Assembly (NCBI GenBank): GCA_030830945.1
Contig: JAURLY010000141.1
Location: 1 to 17,775 of the forward strand
Origin: Gammaproteobacteria bacterium
Lineage (GTDB): Bacteria > Pseudomonadota > Gammaproteobacteria > Pseudomonadales > GM7GCV1
Reading direction: 5' to 3'
DNA: 17,775 nucleotides
Each line of letters starts with the position of its first letter. Within the stretch, counting starts at the first letter, position 1. Below are positions 1-8,732 of this stretch, piece after piece. The translations under genes and the position numbers were made by a program. The notes below the pieces were generated by a model. That model was not told where the DNA came from. It ran no database searches and saw only the letters and a program-made list of their open reading frames with translations.

Positions 1-1
1 A

Positions 2-1642
2 GATATTGATGACGAGGATCAGGATGAGTCGACAGACGATGCACACCAGTACGCTGGTGAATCATTACACTCAAAACCCTTTGTAATCACGTATTCAGGT
101 ACTTCAGAAGCTGATGCAGATGACATTTTGTTCATGACCAACAACCAGGGCTTTATTACAGCCGTTGATGCGAGTAACGGTCAGGAAATCTGGTCATATA
201 TTCCTTCCGAGACGCTGCGAAACGTCAAAGTTTATCGAGATAACGAAGATGACGCCGACCATGTTTACGGAATTGATGGTGAGGCTACTGTATGGGCGGA
301 AGAAGCCGATGGAAGCACCGCATCCAATTTTGATCTGGGTACGGCCTATATGTATCAGGGAATGCGTCGCGGTGGTCGAACTTATTTCGGCTGGGATATT
401 TCCAATGCCGATGACCGCAGTGGTAATAGCTTGCCGATTACCGAACTTTGGAAAATTACTGGAGGCAGTACCTCCGGCTTTGCGGATCTGGGGCAGACTT
501 GGTCCAAGTTGACCCGAACTAAGCTCTATTACAACTGTTCATCCAATCAGGGAAATGCTGGTTGCACCATTAAAGACGTTTTGGTTTTTGGTGGCGGCTA
601 TGACACTTATTACGATAACGTCAGCCATACCTTTAATGAAAACTCTGAGAGCCAGGCGGTATTGGGTAATTCGGTTTACATTGTGGATGCGCTAACGGGT
701 GCCCTTTTATGGTCTACCGGCAATAGTGTATCTCACTCATTACAATTACCCGTTTACAACAGCGTACCCTCAGACGTGAACCCTATTGATGTCGATGGGG
801 ATGGCGATATGGATATGCTGTATTTTATTGATTTGAGCGGTGATGTTTTCCGGGTTGATTTTGACCAGACCGAAAACATTACTTCAGAAAATTATACTAC
901 AGGGGGGCAAATAGCTGATCTGAGTAAAGCCTCGGCTTCCCTGAAGTTTTACCACGGTCTGGATATAGCGCTGAATGTGGCTCCCGGACGAGGTAAAAGC
1001 TTTTTCTCCATCTCTGTAGGGTCCGGATATCGAGCTCACCCAAGATATGAAGAGAGCTGGAATAACAGCTTTTATGTGCTGATCGATGAAAATGTAAGCG
1101 GACCCTTGCAAATCAATACTGGCACAGATGAAGATCCTGTTTATGCCATCAGTTATCAATACGTGGAAGATGCTGACAGCAACCGAGGTATTATTACCCG
1201 AGGTGATTTACACCAGTTTTCCAACAATGACCCTTACGATTACGGGACCGATGGTTACTTTGGTTACTACAGGGATTTCACTGGAGAGCATGAGAAGATA
1301 TTGCAGTCATCGGTTACCTTTAATGGTGATATCCTGATCAGCAGTTACTTGCCAAATGGCACCGACAGTGCGTCTAACCCTTGCGGTACAGCAATTGTAG
1401 GTAGTGGGCGTATCTACAAGTTTAATGTGCTGACTGGCCAGTCAACCTTTGATATTGACGGCGATGGTGTTGTTGACGACTCTGATGCTGAATACATAGA
1501 CTTGGCTCACGAGGGGATCCCTCCGGACCCAACCATCCTGTTGGTGCCCGAGCTGGTAACCTGTATTGGTACAGAATGTTCAGATGAATGGCTGGAGCTG
1601 GAAACAGGCCAGGCAGAACGGACATACTGGCGAGAAGAATGA
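2..1642 (+). CDS. pilY1: PilY1-type type IV pilus tip/biogenesis protein, C-terminal part (5' end outside window)
   Basis: The frame is open from base 2, with no start needed, and ends at a stop at 1640-1642, so about 546 C-terminal residues of a much larger protein are seen. The opening segment ESLHSKPFVI, followed by NNQGFITAVDASNGQEIW, is the PQQ/beta-propeller-like start of the PilY1 C-terminal domain. The D-x-D-G-D-x-D-x-D loop encoded at about 794-814 (DVDGDGDMDMLYFID) matches the EF-hand-like calcium site that in Pseudomonas PilY1 controls pilus extension and retraction. A second acidic loop (DIDGDGVVDDSD, about 1451-1483) lies near the C terminus. The protein ends in TYWREE, resembling the WRE/WRQ ends of this family. 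Known role: a secreted or pilus-tip adhesin needed for assembly of type IV pili. The N-terminal signal and von Willebrand A region would lie upstream of the window. pilE follows after 19 nt, probably in the same operon. Confidence 0.93.
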   Translation, partial: DIDDEDQDESTDDAHQYAGESLHSKPFVITYSGTSEADADDILFMTNNQGFITAVDASNGQEIWSYIPSETLRNVKVYRDNEDDADHVYGIDGEATVWAEEADGSTASNFDLGTAYMYQGMRRGGRTYFGWDISNADDRSGNSLPITELWKITGGSTSGFADLGQTWSKLTRTKLYYNCSSNQGNAGCTIKDVLVFGGGYDTYYDNVSHTFNENSESQAVLGNSVYIVDALTGALLWSTGNSVSHSLQLPVYNSVPSDVNPIDVDGDGDMDMLYFIDLSGDVFRVDFDQTENITSENYTTGGQIADLSKASASLKFYHGLDIALNVAPGRGKSFFSISVGSGYRAHPRYEESWNNSFYVLIDENVSGPLQINTGTDEDPVYAISYQYVEDADSNRGIITRGDLHQFSNNDPYDYGTDGYFGYYRDFTGEHEKILQSSVTFNGDILISSYLPNGTDSASNPCGTAIVGSGRIYKFNVLTGQSTFDIDGDGVVDDSDAEYIDLAHEGIPPDPTILLVPELVTCIGTECSDEWLELETGQAERTYWREE

Positions 1643-1661
1643 TGCTTATCGGGAATAGAAA

Positions 1662-2078
1662 ATGAAAAAAAACCTTCTCAAAGCAAGTGGTTTCACACTC
1701 GTTGAATTAATGATTGTTGTGGTCATCATTTCTATCCTGGCGGCGGTGGCTATTCCCGGTTATCAGAGCTTTGTTCTTGAGTCCAAGCGGTCTGAGGGCA
1801 CATCGGCCTTGATGCGAATAATGGATATGCAAGAGCGGTTTTATATAAATCAGTTCCCGCCAACCTATACAACAGATTTAACACAGCTGGGTTATTCGTC
1901 AGACCCTGTAGTCACTGAGTCTGGCTTCTACAATATTTCCGCCGCAGCCTGTGGTGGTGGCATTACATCTTGTGTGATCCTTAAGGCAACAGCGCAATCT
2001 GAAGTTGCTGCCGACGGGAATCTGACCTTAAATAGTCAGGGAACCAGAACCCGGAATGGCGCTGCCGGCTGGGAATAG
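1662..2078 (+). CDS. pilE: Type IV minor pilin, PilE family
   Basis: 138 aa prepilin. The leader MKKNLLKASG is followed by FTLVELMIVVVIISILAAVAIPGY, the class III signal: cleavage by PilD is expected between Gly10 and Phe11, and Glu15 is the conserved mature residue Glu5. The hydrophobic alpha-1 helix covers about residues 11-34. The segment MRIMDMQERFYINQFPPTYTTDLTQLGY (about 51-78) is characteristic of the PilE-like minor pilins rather than the major subunit PilA. Only two cysteines are present, Cys97 and Cys104. A third cysteine often seen before the LTLNSQG strand is absent, so the small Cys97-Cys104 loop is the only possible disulfide. The position directly after pilY1 matches the fimU-pilV-pilW-pilX-pilY1-pilE order of Pseudomonas. 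The ATG follows a weak GGGAAT ribosome site. It converges on pilR with a 25-nt gap in which I see no intrinsic terminator. Confidence 0.93.
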   Translation: MKKNLLKASGFTLVELMIVVVIISILAAVAIPGYQSFVLESKRSEGTSALMRIMDMQERFYINQFPPTYTTDLTQLGYSSDPVVTESGFYNISAAACGGGITSCVILKATAQSEVAADGNLTLNSQGTRTRNGAAGWE

Positions 2079-2103
2079 GGTAGGTATATTTAGGATCGGA
2101 TAG

Positions 2104-3441
2104 TTACTCGTTTTCAGACGAGAGACCGTATTTAGCCAGCTTGTACCTAAACTGGCGACTGGTGAGGTTCAAACGCTCTGCGGCCTTGGATCGGTTCCAT
2201 TGCTCAGCATCCAGAACCGCTTCAATAATCGATTTTTCCACAGAAGCCAGATAGGCATCGAGGTCGTTAATTTCCAGCGCATCTACTCCTGTGGACTCGT
2301 TAACGATGTCCTTGCTGAAAGGTAGTTGTATATTTTCTGGCAGAATCAGACTGTCTTCACAAAGTGCCAAAGCCCGGTGTAAAAGATTTTCCAGTTCTCG
2401 CACATTGCCTGGGAAATGGTAAGTTTTTAAGCGCTCGAGAACCTGCTCGCTCAGTTTAATGTCCTCACCCCCCAGCGAGTCAAGAATGTAGCGACTCAGC
2501 AGAGGTATGTCTTCTCCGCGCTCCCTAAGTGTTGGCGTCTCCACGTGTATGACATTCAGGCGATAATACAAATCCTGGCGAAAGCTGCCTTTTTCGACTT
2601 CATCAATGAGCGTCCGGTGCGTTGCGCTGAGAACCCGCACATTGGTAATGATTTCTTTTTGTGCACCAACAGGCCGGATTGCTTTTTCCTGAATCGCTCT
2701 GAGTAGCTTGACTTGCATATCAAGTGGCAGGTCAGCAACTTCGTCAAGGAAAAGCGTGCCGCCTTCCGCCGCTTGGAACAAGCCAGCTTTGTCAGCGTGA
2801 GCACCAGTAAAGCTGCCTTTCACATGACCAAAAAATTCACTTTCCATCAATTCCGAAGGAATGGCACCACAATTGACAGCAACAAATGGCATGTCCCGTC
2901 GATGGCTTTTCTGATGGATGGCCCGGGCTACCAACTCCTTGCCGGTTCCAGATTCCCCGGTAATCATAACCGGGGCCTGGGTTAGCGATACTTTGCCAAT
3001 CAAAGAACGCAGCTGCTTGATTGGTGAGGTTTCGCCGATAAGAAAATTTTCAGGTGTTTCATCTGAGCTGCCTGATTTATTCTCTAAAGCATCAGTTACC
3101 AATGCCTTGAGCCGCTCATGGCGTATTGGCTTGGGTAAAAAATCGAAGGCGCCTTTTTTCATGGCGTCGACGGCAACGTCGGTAGTGTCGTAGGCCGTCA
3201 TTACTGCTATGGGCGCATCTGGAAATGCTTTTTTGAAACTTTTTATTAGATCTATCCCGTTGCCATCCGGAAGGCGAACATCGGTCAATCCCATATCAAA
3301 GGTTTCGGAAGAGATAAGCTTTTTCGCATCGGTAAGCGTCGCCGCTGGAAACGCCATAAACCCCATTCTTTCCAGGCTGATACAGAGCAGGTTGCGGATA
3401 TCTTTTTCGTCTTCGACGACCAAAATGCGTTTGTTATTCAA
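2104..3441 (-). CDS. pilR: Type IV pilus two-component response regulator PilR (sigma-54 activator)
   Basis: NtrC-type regulator. Residue numbers count from the start used here, a TTG at 3441 (445 aa). The receiver domain covers about residues 1-120, with acidic residues in VVEDE, phosphoacceptor Asp54 in TDVRLPDG and Lys104. The AAA+ sigma-54 interaction domain has Walker A GESGTGKE (162-169), the sigma-54 loop GSFTGA (209-214; the A-to-S form of GAFTGA) and Walker B LFLDE (Asp233-Glu234). A Fis-type helix-turn-helix ends the protein (WNRSKAAERLNLTSRQFRYKL). Known role: activates pilA transcription when phosphorylated by PilS. Start choice: MNNKRILVVEDE matches the usual PilR N terminus, the 445-aa length is usual for Pseudomonas PilR, and AGGAG lies 12 nt upstream. 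The open frame extends to another TTG at 3477, which would overlap pilS by 28 nt. pilS lies immediately upstream, so the two are co-transcribed. Confidence 0.94.
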   Translation of the reverse strand: MNNKRILVVEDEKDIRNLLCISLERMGFMAFPAATLTDAKKLISSETFDMGLTDVRLPDGNGIDLIKSFKKAFPDAPIAVMTAYDTTDVAVDAMKKGAFDFLPKPIRHERLKALVTDALENKSGSSDETPENFLIGETSPIKQLRSLIGKVSLTQAPVMITGESGTGKELVARAIHQKSHRRDMPFVAVNCGAIPSELMESEFFGHVKGSFTGAHADKAGLFQAAEGGTLFLDEVADLPLDMQVKLLRAIQEKAIRPVGAQKEIITNVRVLSATHRTLIDEVEKGSFRQDLYYRLNVIHVETPTLRERGEDIPLLSRYILDSLGGEDIKLSEQVLERLKTYHFPGNVRELENLLHRALALCEDSLILPENIQLPFSKDIVNESTGVDALEINDLDAYLASVEKSIIEAVLDAEQWNRSKAAERLNLTSRQFRYKLAKYGLSSENE

Positions 3442-3449
3442 TGGGCTGC

Positions 3450-5033
3450 TCAGCTCCTGGGTGACTCTATGGGACAAGTAATTCTAAAAAAACCTGATTC
3501 TTGGGCACTGTTTTCGTATAGGTAGTTTATCGAAGCAAAGTTGGCCTCACAAAATTCCCTGGCCAGATATAGCCCCAGTCCAGAACCACCCTGTCCGGTA
3601 GTAAAAAAAGGATCAAAAATTTTCTTTTGGTCCTTGGGGCTAATTCCTGGCCCATTATCCTTTATGTCAATGTAAATGTAGCGGTTGTTATCTGCTTGCG
3701 TGCTGGTAATTATTTGCTTTGAAACCTGGTCATCATAGGTGCTGTGACGTATGCCATTTTCAAGAATATTAATCAGGATTTGCTTCAAATGTCGCGGGTC
3801 AAAATAAATCTGATGGTTTTCCCCTATCTCTATTACGGTATCGCAGGAAGTTCCATTTATAAGGCTTTCCCCGAATTCCGATATCATTTCTTTTATCCAG
3901 CTGGTCAAATCAATCACGTGTGGGCTTGGTTCAACGCGCCGGGATAACTGTTGAACCACATCTATTATCTCGTTCATGCGTGTGCAGTGGCGATCAATGA
4001 TGTCAGTCAAATCCCTATCTGATTCGGACAAGGTTGAAGATTGCAAAAGTAAATCGTTGGCTTGCTGCACGGCGGATAGGGGATTGCGAACTTCATGCGC
4101 CAGGCTGGAAGATAATTTTCCAAGAGACTGTAGTTTAATAAGCTGCGCCCTCTGTCTTAAGTCTCTTGTGTCATCAAGCCAGACAATGGTCTGTGGGTTA
4201 TCTCCGTTATCCAGCAGGCTAAAACCAGGCTGCAATGAGATCCCGGAAAAATTATGGGTAAAACTGGCCACTGGTCGGTTTGGTTTTTCCTGCCAGTTTT
4301 TGAAGGCTTGAAACAATTCGGGGAAATCCTCCAGATGGCTATGTAAAGAGAAACTGGCCCCCAACATATTTTGTGCGGAATGATTGGCCATCTGGATTTG
4401 AAATCGGTCATTTAGAACAACCACTCCTGTCTGCATGCGGTCAATAATCTGCTGGTTGAGTTGTTGCAGATTCTCGGCTGTCCGCTGGTGAATTCGAGCC
4501 TCTTCCTGGGATTTGGCGATTCGTTTTGCCAGCCCACGGAATGCCACAGTCGACAGAAAGATCAGAAGTCCTAGCACTCCTGATGGAAAATAGACCGTGG
4601 GAGGTAATCTGAAATCCAGGATAAGCGCGGTCTGGGCCGCAAAGGTTGCCAGCGTTGCAACAGAGGCAACCAACAATGCCAGGCGAGTTGGCAGCATTAG
4701 TCCCGCAAGCGCGGCTGAAGGCAGCATCAGAAAGAATATGCCGCCTTCCAGACCATTACTGGACCAGCCCAAAATAGAGAGGGCGATAACATCAAGGAGA
4801 CAGCTTGCACAGCTGAGCCAGTCCAATTGCCTTGACAAAAATGAACTGAAGCTGGTTATGGTGGCGACCAGAAACCAGACTGACGAGGTGAGTAAAAATA
4901 TCCCGGGTGAGTGAATCGCAGCAAAAAAGTTTTCGCCCAGTAGTAGGTATGCGGCAAGCAAGATGCCAGATAGGCTCAACCGGTAGTTGTGAAATATTCT
5001 GTTAGTAGGGTCTTTGTGTTCCACAGTAGGCAA
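3450..5033 (-). CDS. pilS: Type IV pilus sensor histidine kinase PilS
   Basis: 527 aa, close to the roughly 530 aa of Pseudomonas PilS. The N-terminal half holds about six hydrophobic membrane segments (residues about 18-40, 45-66, 72-90, 97-113, 118-139 and 148-166). A short helical linker and a PAS-like region (about 190-295) follow. The HisKA dimerisation segment carries phospho-acceptor His313 in SSLAHEVRNPLSAV. The ATPase domain shows the N box ILINILENGIRHS (Asn426), the G1 box DNGPGIS (459-465), the F box DPFFTT and the G2 box GGSGLGLYLAREF. Known role: an inner-membrane kinase that phosphorylates PilR and responds to pilin level in the membrane. It precedes pilR in one operon. The start used is TTG at 5033; a GTG three codons later (5024) is equally possible, and neither has a convincing ribosome site. 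It is divergent from nadE. Confidence 0.93.
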   Translation of the reverse strand: MPTVEHKDPTNRIFHNYRLSLSGILLAAYLLLGENFFAAIHSPGIFLLTSSVWFLVATITSFSSFLSRQLDWLSCASCLLDVIALSILGWSSNGLEGGIFFLMLPSAALAGLMLPTRLALLVASVATLATFAAQTALILDFRLPPTVYFPSGVLGLLIFLSTVAFRGLAKRIAKSQEEARIHQRTAENLQQLNQQIIDRMQTGVVVLNDRFQIQMANHSAQNMLGASFSLHSHLEDFPELFQAFKNWQEKPNRPVASFTHNFSGISLQPGFSLLDNGDNPQTIVWLDDTRDLRQRAQLIKLQSLGKLSSSLAHEVRNPLSAVQQANDLLLQSSTLSESDRDLTDIIDRHCTRMNEIIDVVQQLSRRVEPSPHVIDLTSWIKEMISEFGESLINGTSCDTVIEIGENHQIYFDPRHLKQILINILENGIRHSTYDDQVSKQIITSTQADNNRYIYIDIKDNGPGISPKDQKKIFDPFFTTGQGGSGLGLYLAREFCEANFASINYLYENSAQESGFFRITCPIESPRS

Positions 5034-5155
5034 GTCTGTTTTGTTTAGTAGTGATTATGCGTGAATCCTGTATTTAAACCAGTTTTGTCATTTATTTTGC
5101 CAAGAGCATCGCCTTTGTGGAAAATGGCTCGCCTTTCCCAAATGTAGTGAAGTTC

Positions 5156-6769
5156 TTGAAAATAATTGTTTGCCAGACAAATCCACGAGTAGGCGATATC
5201 GGTGGAAACGCGGACCGCATTAGCGACCTGATTCGTATGCACCCCACCGCTGATGCCTATGTGTTCCCTGAATTGGCCTTAATCGGATATCCGCCTGAAG
5301 ACCTGCTGCTCAGACCGAGTATGCAGCGTCGAGTAGAGCGTGCACTTGATCGATTAAAGCCGCTGTCCTATGACAAATGGTTGATAGTCGGTTACCCCAT
5401 TGTCAGGGAAGGGAAGTCCTACAATTGTTGCGGTGTTTTACACAATGGGGAAGTGCTTGCCGAATATTTCAAACGGGAATTACCTAATTATCGTGTTTTT
5501 GATGAAAAACGATATTTTGTTGCGGGTGAGGCACCTGTGGTCATTGATATTAATGGCTTTCGCATTGGGTTAACGATTTGTGAAGATCTCTGGTTAAGTG
5601 ATCCCGTCAAAGAATCAGTAAATGCAGGGGCTGAGTTGATTGTTAACATCAATGCCTCTCCATACCATTACAAAAAGCATCTTCAACGAGTTCAAGTAGC
5701 CAGCCAGCGAGCTAGTGAGAACCGTGTCCCCGTCATATACACACATATGGTGGGTGGACAGGACGAACTGGTATTCGACGGTGGTTCTTTTGCTGTTGAT
5801 GAGAGTGGTGACCAGATATATCAAGGCACATGGTTTGAAGAATCTACAGACCCTATTGAAGTATCGCGCAGTGTCGATAATCGGGTTGTGTTGACATCAG
5901 ACTGCTTGACTCCAGAGCCAGACCCAATTCATGGCATGTATTCAGCGCTGGTCCTCGGGGTGCGGGACTATATTGAAAAAAATGGGTTTAAGGGTGTAGT
6001 TATCGGCCTCTCCGGCGGTATTGATTCCGCATTGACCCTTGCTATTGCCGCAGATGCGCTTGGGCCTGAGAGAGTCGAAGCGGTCATGATGCCGTTTCGG
6101 TATACCTCGGAAATGAGCCAGGATGATGCTGCCGACCAAGCGAGCAGGATGGGCGTAAGTTACAAATCAATCGGCATCGAACCTATGTTTGATTCCTTTA
6201 TTAATGCGCTTTCGACAGAATTTTCAGGATTGCCAGTTGATAAAACAGAAGAGAATATTCAGGCAAGGTGTCGTGGGTTATTACTCATGGCTATCTCAAA
6301 TAAAAAGGGCTACCTGGTATTAACCACGGGGAACAAAAGTGAGATGTCAGTAGGTTATGCCACGCTTTATGGCGATATGGCTGGCGGATTTGCTGTGCTA
6401 AAGGATATTTCCAAAATGCGAGTGTTTGCCCTGGCACGCTACCGCAACTCAATTCGCGAGGTGATTCCGCAGAATGTCATTGACCGGCCGCCTTCAGCGG
6501 AATTAGCTCCAGACCAAAAGGATGAAGATAGCCTGCCTCCGTATGAAGTGCTCGATCAGATACTGGAGATGTATATCGAGGAAGATATGAGCGCCCAGGC
6601 AATTATAGAAGCGGGCTTTGATGCAGAAATTGTCTACAAAGTTGTCAGGTTAGTGGATATTAACGAATATAAACGTCGCCAATCGGCAGTGGGCCCTCGC
6701 GTGACCCCCAGAGGTTTCGGAAAGGATAGACGTTACCCGATTACCAATCTCTGGGAGATTGGCGACTAA
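5156..6769 (+). CDS. nadE: Glutamine-dependent NAD+ synthetase
   Basis: Two-domain enzyme that makes NAD+ from deamido-NAD+ using ATP, with ammonia released from glutamine. Residue numbers count from the start used here (537 aa). The N-terminal nitrilase-type glutaminase domain shows the Glu-Lys-Cys triad: Glu39 in FPELALIGYPPEDLL, Lys106 before RELPNYRVFDEKRYF, and Cys142 in LTICEDLW. The C-terminal synthetase domain has the ATP pyrophosphatase loop SGGIDS (286-291) and the family signatures TTGNKSEMSVGYATLYGDMAGG and RPPSAELAPDQKDEDSLPPY. The start is uncertain: TTG at 5156 gives MKIIVCQTNPRVGD, which fits the usual N terminus of the family, but GTG at 5147 or 5117 is in frame and no candidate has a strong ribosome site. 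It is divergent from pilS and ends 11 nt from the end of bamD, which runs toward it. Confidence 0.95.
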   Translation: MKIIVCQTNPRVGDIGGNADRISDLIRMHPTADAYVFPELALIGYPPEDLLLRPSMQRRVERALDRLKPLSYDKWLIVGYPIVREGKSYNCCGVLHNGEVLAEYFKRELPNYRVFDEKRYFVAGEAPVVIDINGFRIGLTICEDLWLSDPVKESVNAGAELIVNINASPYHYKKHLQRVQVASQRASENRVPVIYTHMVGGQDELVFDGGSFAVDESGDQIYQGTWFEESTDPIEVSRSVDNRVVLTSDCLTPEPDPIHGMYSALVLGVRDYIEKNGFKGVVIGLSGGIDSALTLAIAADALGPERVEAVMMPFRYTSEMSQDDAADQASRMGVSYKSIGIEPMFDSFINALSTEFSGLPVDKTEENIQARCRGLLLMAISNKKGYLVLTTGNKSEMSVGYATLYGDMAGGFAVLKDISKMRVFALARYRNSIREVIPQNVIDRPPSAELAPDQKDEDSLPPYEVLDQILEMYIEEDMSAQAIIEAGFDAEIVYKVVRLVDINEYKRRQSAVGPRVTPRGFGKDRRYPITNLWEIGD

Positions 6770-6780
6770 AGCTGCCTCGA

Positions 6781-7677
6781 TTATTCCCTATATTGCGGGT
6801 TATAAAGATCTCGGGTATCAAAGCCAAGCTCTTCAGGGCGATCTATCATCCCTAGTGTTAGGCGGTTCAACCATGATCGCTTTATGCCACCCTCCATGTC
6901 CTGATAGCGGAAACTTCCGTCCGAATTTAATGCCGGATGATTAGGGTAGTTGTATGCCAGGACTTCCACTGCGTTGTTCGCTTGCTCGGTATAGCCTAGC
7001 AGGGTGTATCCCTGAGCCATAACAGCGAGTCCATCGGGAACAGCAGGTGAGCCCTGGAAGTTTTCTACCACAAATTTCCCTCGATTGGCTGCAGCCAGAT
7101 AAGCACCACGTTTAAAGTAATAATTGGCGACATTAATCTCCTGCCGGGCCAACATATTTCTTATGTAAATAAGTCTTTTTCGGGCGTCGGGTGCGTAAGA
7201 ACTTTCAGGGAAACGAACCAGTAGCTCGGTAAAATTGGAAAAAGATTCGCGTGCGCTACCTGGGTCTCTCGTAGTTAGATCTACCGGAAGAAAATTGCCG
7301 ACAAAAGAGGTTTCGCGAGTAAAGTTAATCAAGCCGCGCATGTAGTATGCGTAATCTACATTTGGATGCTCAGGGTGCAGTCGGATAAATCTATCTGCGG
7401 CCGCCAGGGCCGCTTCGTGATCGCCTGCCTGATAATGTACGTAGACCAGATCCAGCTGGGCCTGTTCGGCATAATCGCCAAATGGAAACTGTGACTCCAA
7501 GGCCTGAAGATAGTTAATTGCCCTGCGATATGACGCATTTTCGATTGCGTTTTGGGCTTGTTGGTAAAGTTCCTGCTCGGCCATGCCGGCACCTAATTCC
7601 TCCTCTTCACTATTGAAAAAAGAACAGGAGGCAAGAAACACCACTGTGAGCAATATCAAAGTGCGCGCAGAATTCAT
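6781..7677 (-). CDS. bamD: Outer membrane protein assembly factor BamD (ComL lipoprotein)
   Basis: 298 aa lipoprotein from the ATG at 7677. MNSARTLILLTVVFLASC is a lipoprotein signal with lipobox LASC, so Cys18 should be lipidated and the mature protein anchored in the inner leaflet of the outer membrane. Tetratricopeptide-like repeats follow, for example YQQAQNAIENASYRRAINYLQALESQFPFGDYAEQAQLDLVYVHY, then DHEAALAAADRFIRLHPEHPNVDYAYYMRGL and the BamD segment ESSYAPDARKRLIYIRNMLARQEINVANYYFKRGAY. Known role: essential partner of BamA in folding beta-barrel proteins. An upstream in-frame ATG at 7707 would add 10 residues before the signal. I prefer the inner ATG because a GAGA ribosome-site-like sequence lies 6-7 nt upstream and the signal peptide then has normal length. 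bamD is divergent from rluD, the arrangement also seen in Pseudomonas. Confidence 0.94.
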   Translation of the reverse strand: MNSARTLILLTVVFLASCSFFNSEEEELGAGMAEQELYQQAQNAIENASYRRAINYLQALESQFPFGDYAEQAQLDLVYVHYQAGDHEAALAAADRFIRLHPEHPNVDYAYYMRGLINFTRETSFVGNFLPVDLTTRDPGSARESFSNFTELLVRFPESSYAPDARKRLIYIRNMLARQEINVANYYFKRGAYLAAANRGKFVVENFQGSPAVPDGLAVMAQGYTLLGYTEQANNAVEVLAYNYPNHPALNSDGSFRYQDMEGGIKRSWLNRLTLGMIDRPEELGFDTRDLYNPQYRE

Positions 7678-7775
7678 GAAAAATCTCGGAAAAGTTATGA
7701 GTGACATAATTGTTATAGAATCCGGCTATTTAACCACAGGCCGCTTAGGGTATTAAAGGGTGTCATAGTAAACAA

Positions 7776-8729
7776 ATGATTGATATGGAAGAACAGGTAC
7801 CAGAATATCTCGATGGACAACGTTCAGACATCATCGCGTCCGATTTGTTTCCTGATTATTCGCGATCGCGTTTGCAGGCCTGGATAAAAGAGGGCTCGCT
7901 GAAAGTAGACGGTGAAAAGGTCCGTCCCAAAGACCGGTTGGCTTCTGGCCAGAATTTACGACTACAAGTAGAGCTCGATTCCCAGGAACGCTGGTTGCCG
8001 CAAGATATTCCTCTATCGATTGTCTTTGAAGATGACCATTTGCTGGTCGTCGACAAGCCGGTTGGTATGGTCGTTCACCCGGCGGCGGGGAATCCCGACG
8101 GCACACTCTTGAACGGGGTTTTACACCATGCTCCTGAAACCAATCATGTCCCCAGAGCCGGAATTGTCCATCGTATTGACAAAGATACCAGCGGTCTTTT
8201 GGTTATAGCCAAAACCGTTGAATCACAGATTTCCCTGGTTCGCCAATTGCAAAAAAGAAGCGTGAAGCGTGAATATCTCTGTGTTGCCGAAGGAAACTTC
8301 ACAGCAGGTTCCACCATAGATGCACCCATTGGGCGGCACCCACGATCGCGTTTAAAGATGGCTGTGGTTTCCAGCGGAAAACCCGCCATTACCCATTATC
8401 GAATAGAGCAGCGATTTTTAGCCCACACATTGCTAAGAGTGCAGTTGGAAACTGGGCGAACACACCAGATAAGAGTACATATGGAGCACATCAAGCATCC
8501 GCTTGTGGGTGACCAATTATATGGTGGACGGGCAAAAGTACCGGCTGGGATATCCCAGGACTTCCGCGAATATCTACGTGCCTTTCCTCGGCAGGCGTTG
8601 CACGCGGCGCAATTAACCCTCACTCATCCCTCCAATGGAAAACTCATGAGTTGGCAAAGTGAGTTACCAGAAGACATGAGGCAGTTATTGGATCGACTGG
8701 CAAAATTTGACGTTGAAGAGCAGGGCTAA
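7776..8729 (+). CDS. rluD: 23S rRNA pseudouridine synthase RluD
   Basis: 317 aa, RluA/RluD family. An S4 RNA-binding domain occupies about residues 10-75 (SDIIASDLFPDYSRSRLQAWIKEGSLKVDG). The catalytic domain carries IVFEDDHLLVVDKPVGMVVHPAAGNPDGTLLNGVLHH and the active-site motif AGIVHRIDKDTSGLLVIAKT, with catalytic Asp135 in HRID. ETGRTHQIRVHMEHIKHPLVGDQLYGG is the conserved C-terminal family signature. Known role: makes pseudouridines in helix 69 of 23S rRNA (1911, 1915 and 1917 in E. coli), important for ribosome assembly. The N terminus lines up well with E. coli RluD from the DYSRSR segment onward, but no good ribosome site precedes ATG 7776, and ATG 7785 is a possible alternative. pgeF starts 3 nt after the stop, so the two are translationally linked. 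Confidence 0.93.
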   Translation: MIDMEEQVPEYLDGQRSDIIASDLFPDYSRSRLQAWIKEGSLKVDGEKVRPKDRLASGQNLRLQVELDSQERWLPQDIPLSIVFEDDHLLVVDKPVGMVVHPAAGNPDGTLLNGVLHHAPETNHVPRAGIVHRIDKDTSGLLVIAKTVESQISLVRQLQKRSVKREYLCVAEGNFTAGSTIDAPIGRHPRSRLKMAVVSSGKPAITHYRIEQRFLAHTLLRVQLETGRTHQIRVHMEHIKHPLVGDQLYGGRAKVPAGISQDFREYLRAFPRQALHAAQLTLTHPSNGKLMSWQSELPEDMRQLLDRLAKFDVEEQG

Positions 8730-8732
8730 GTC

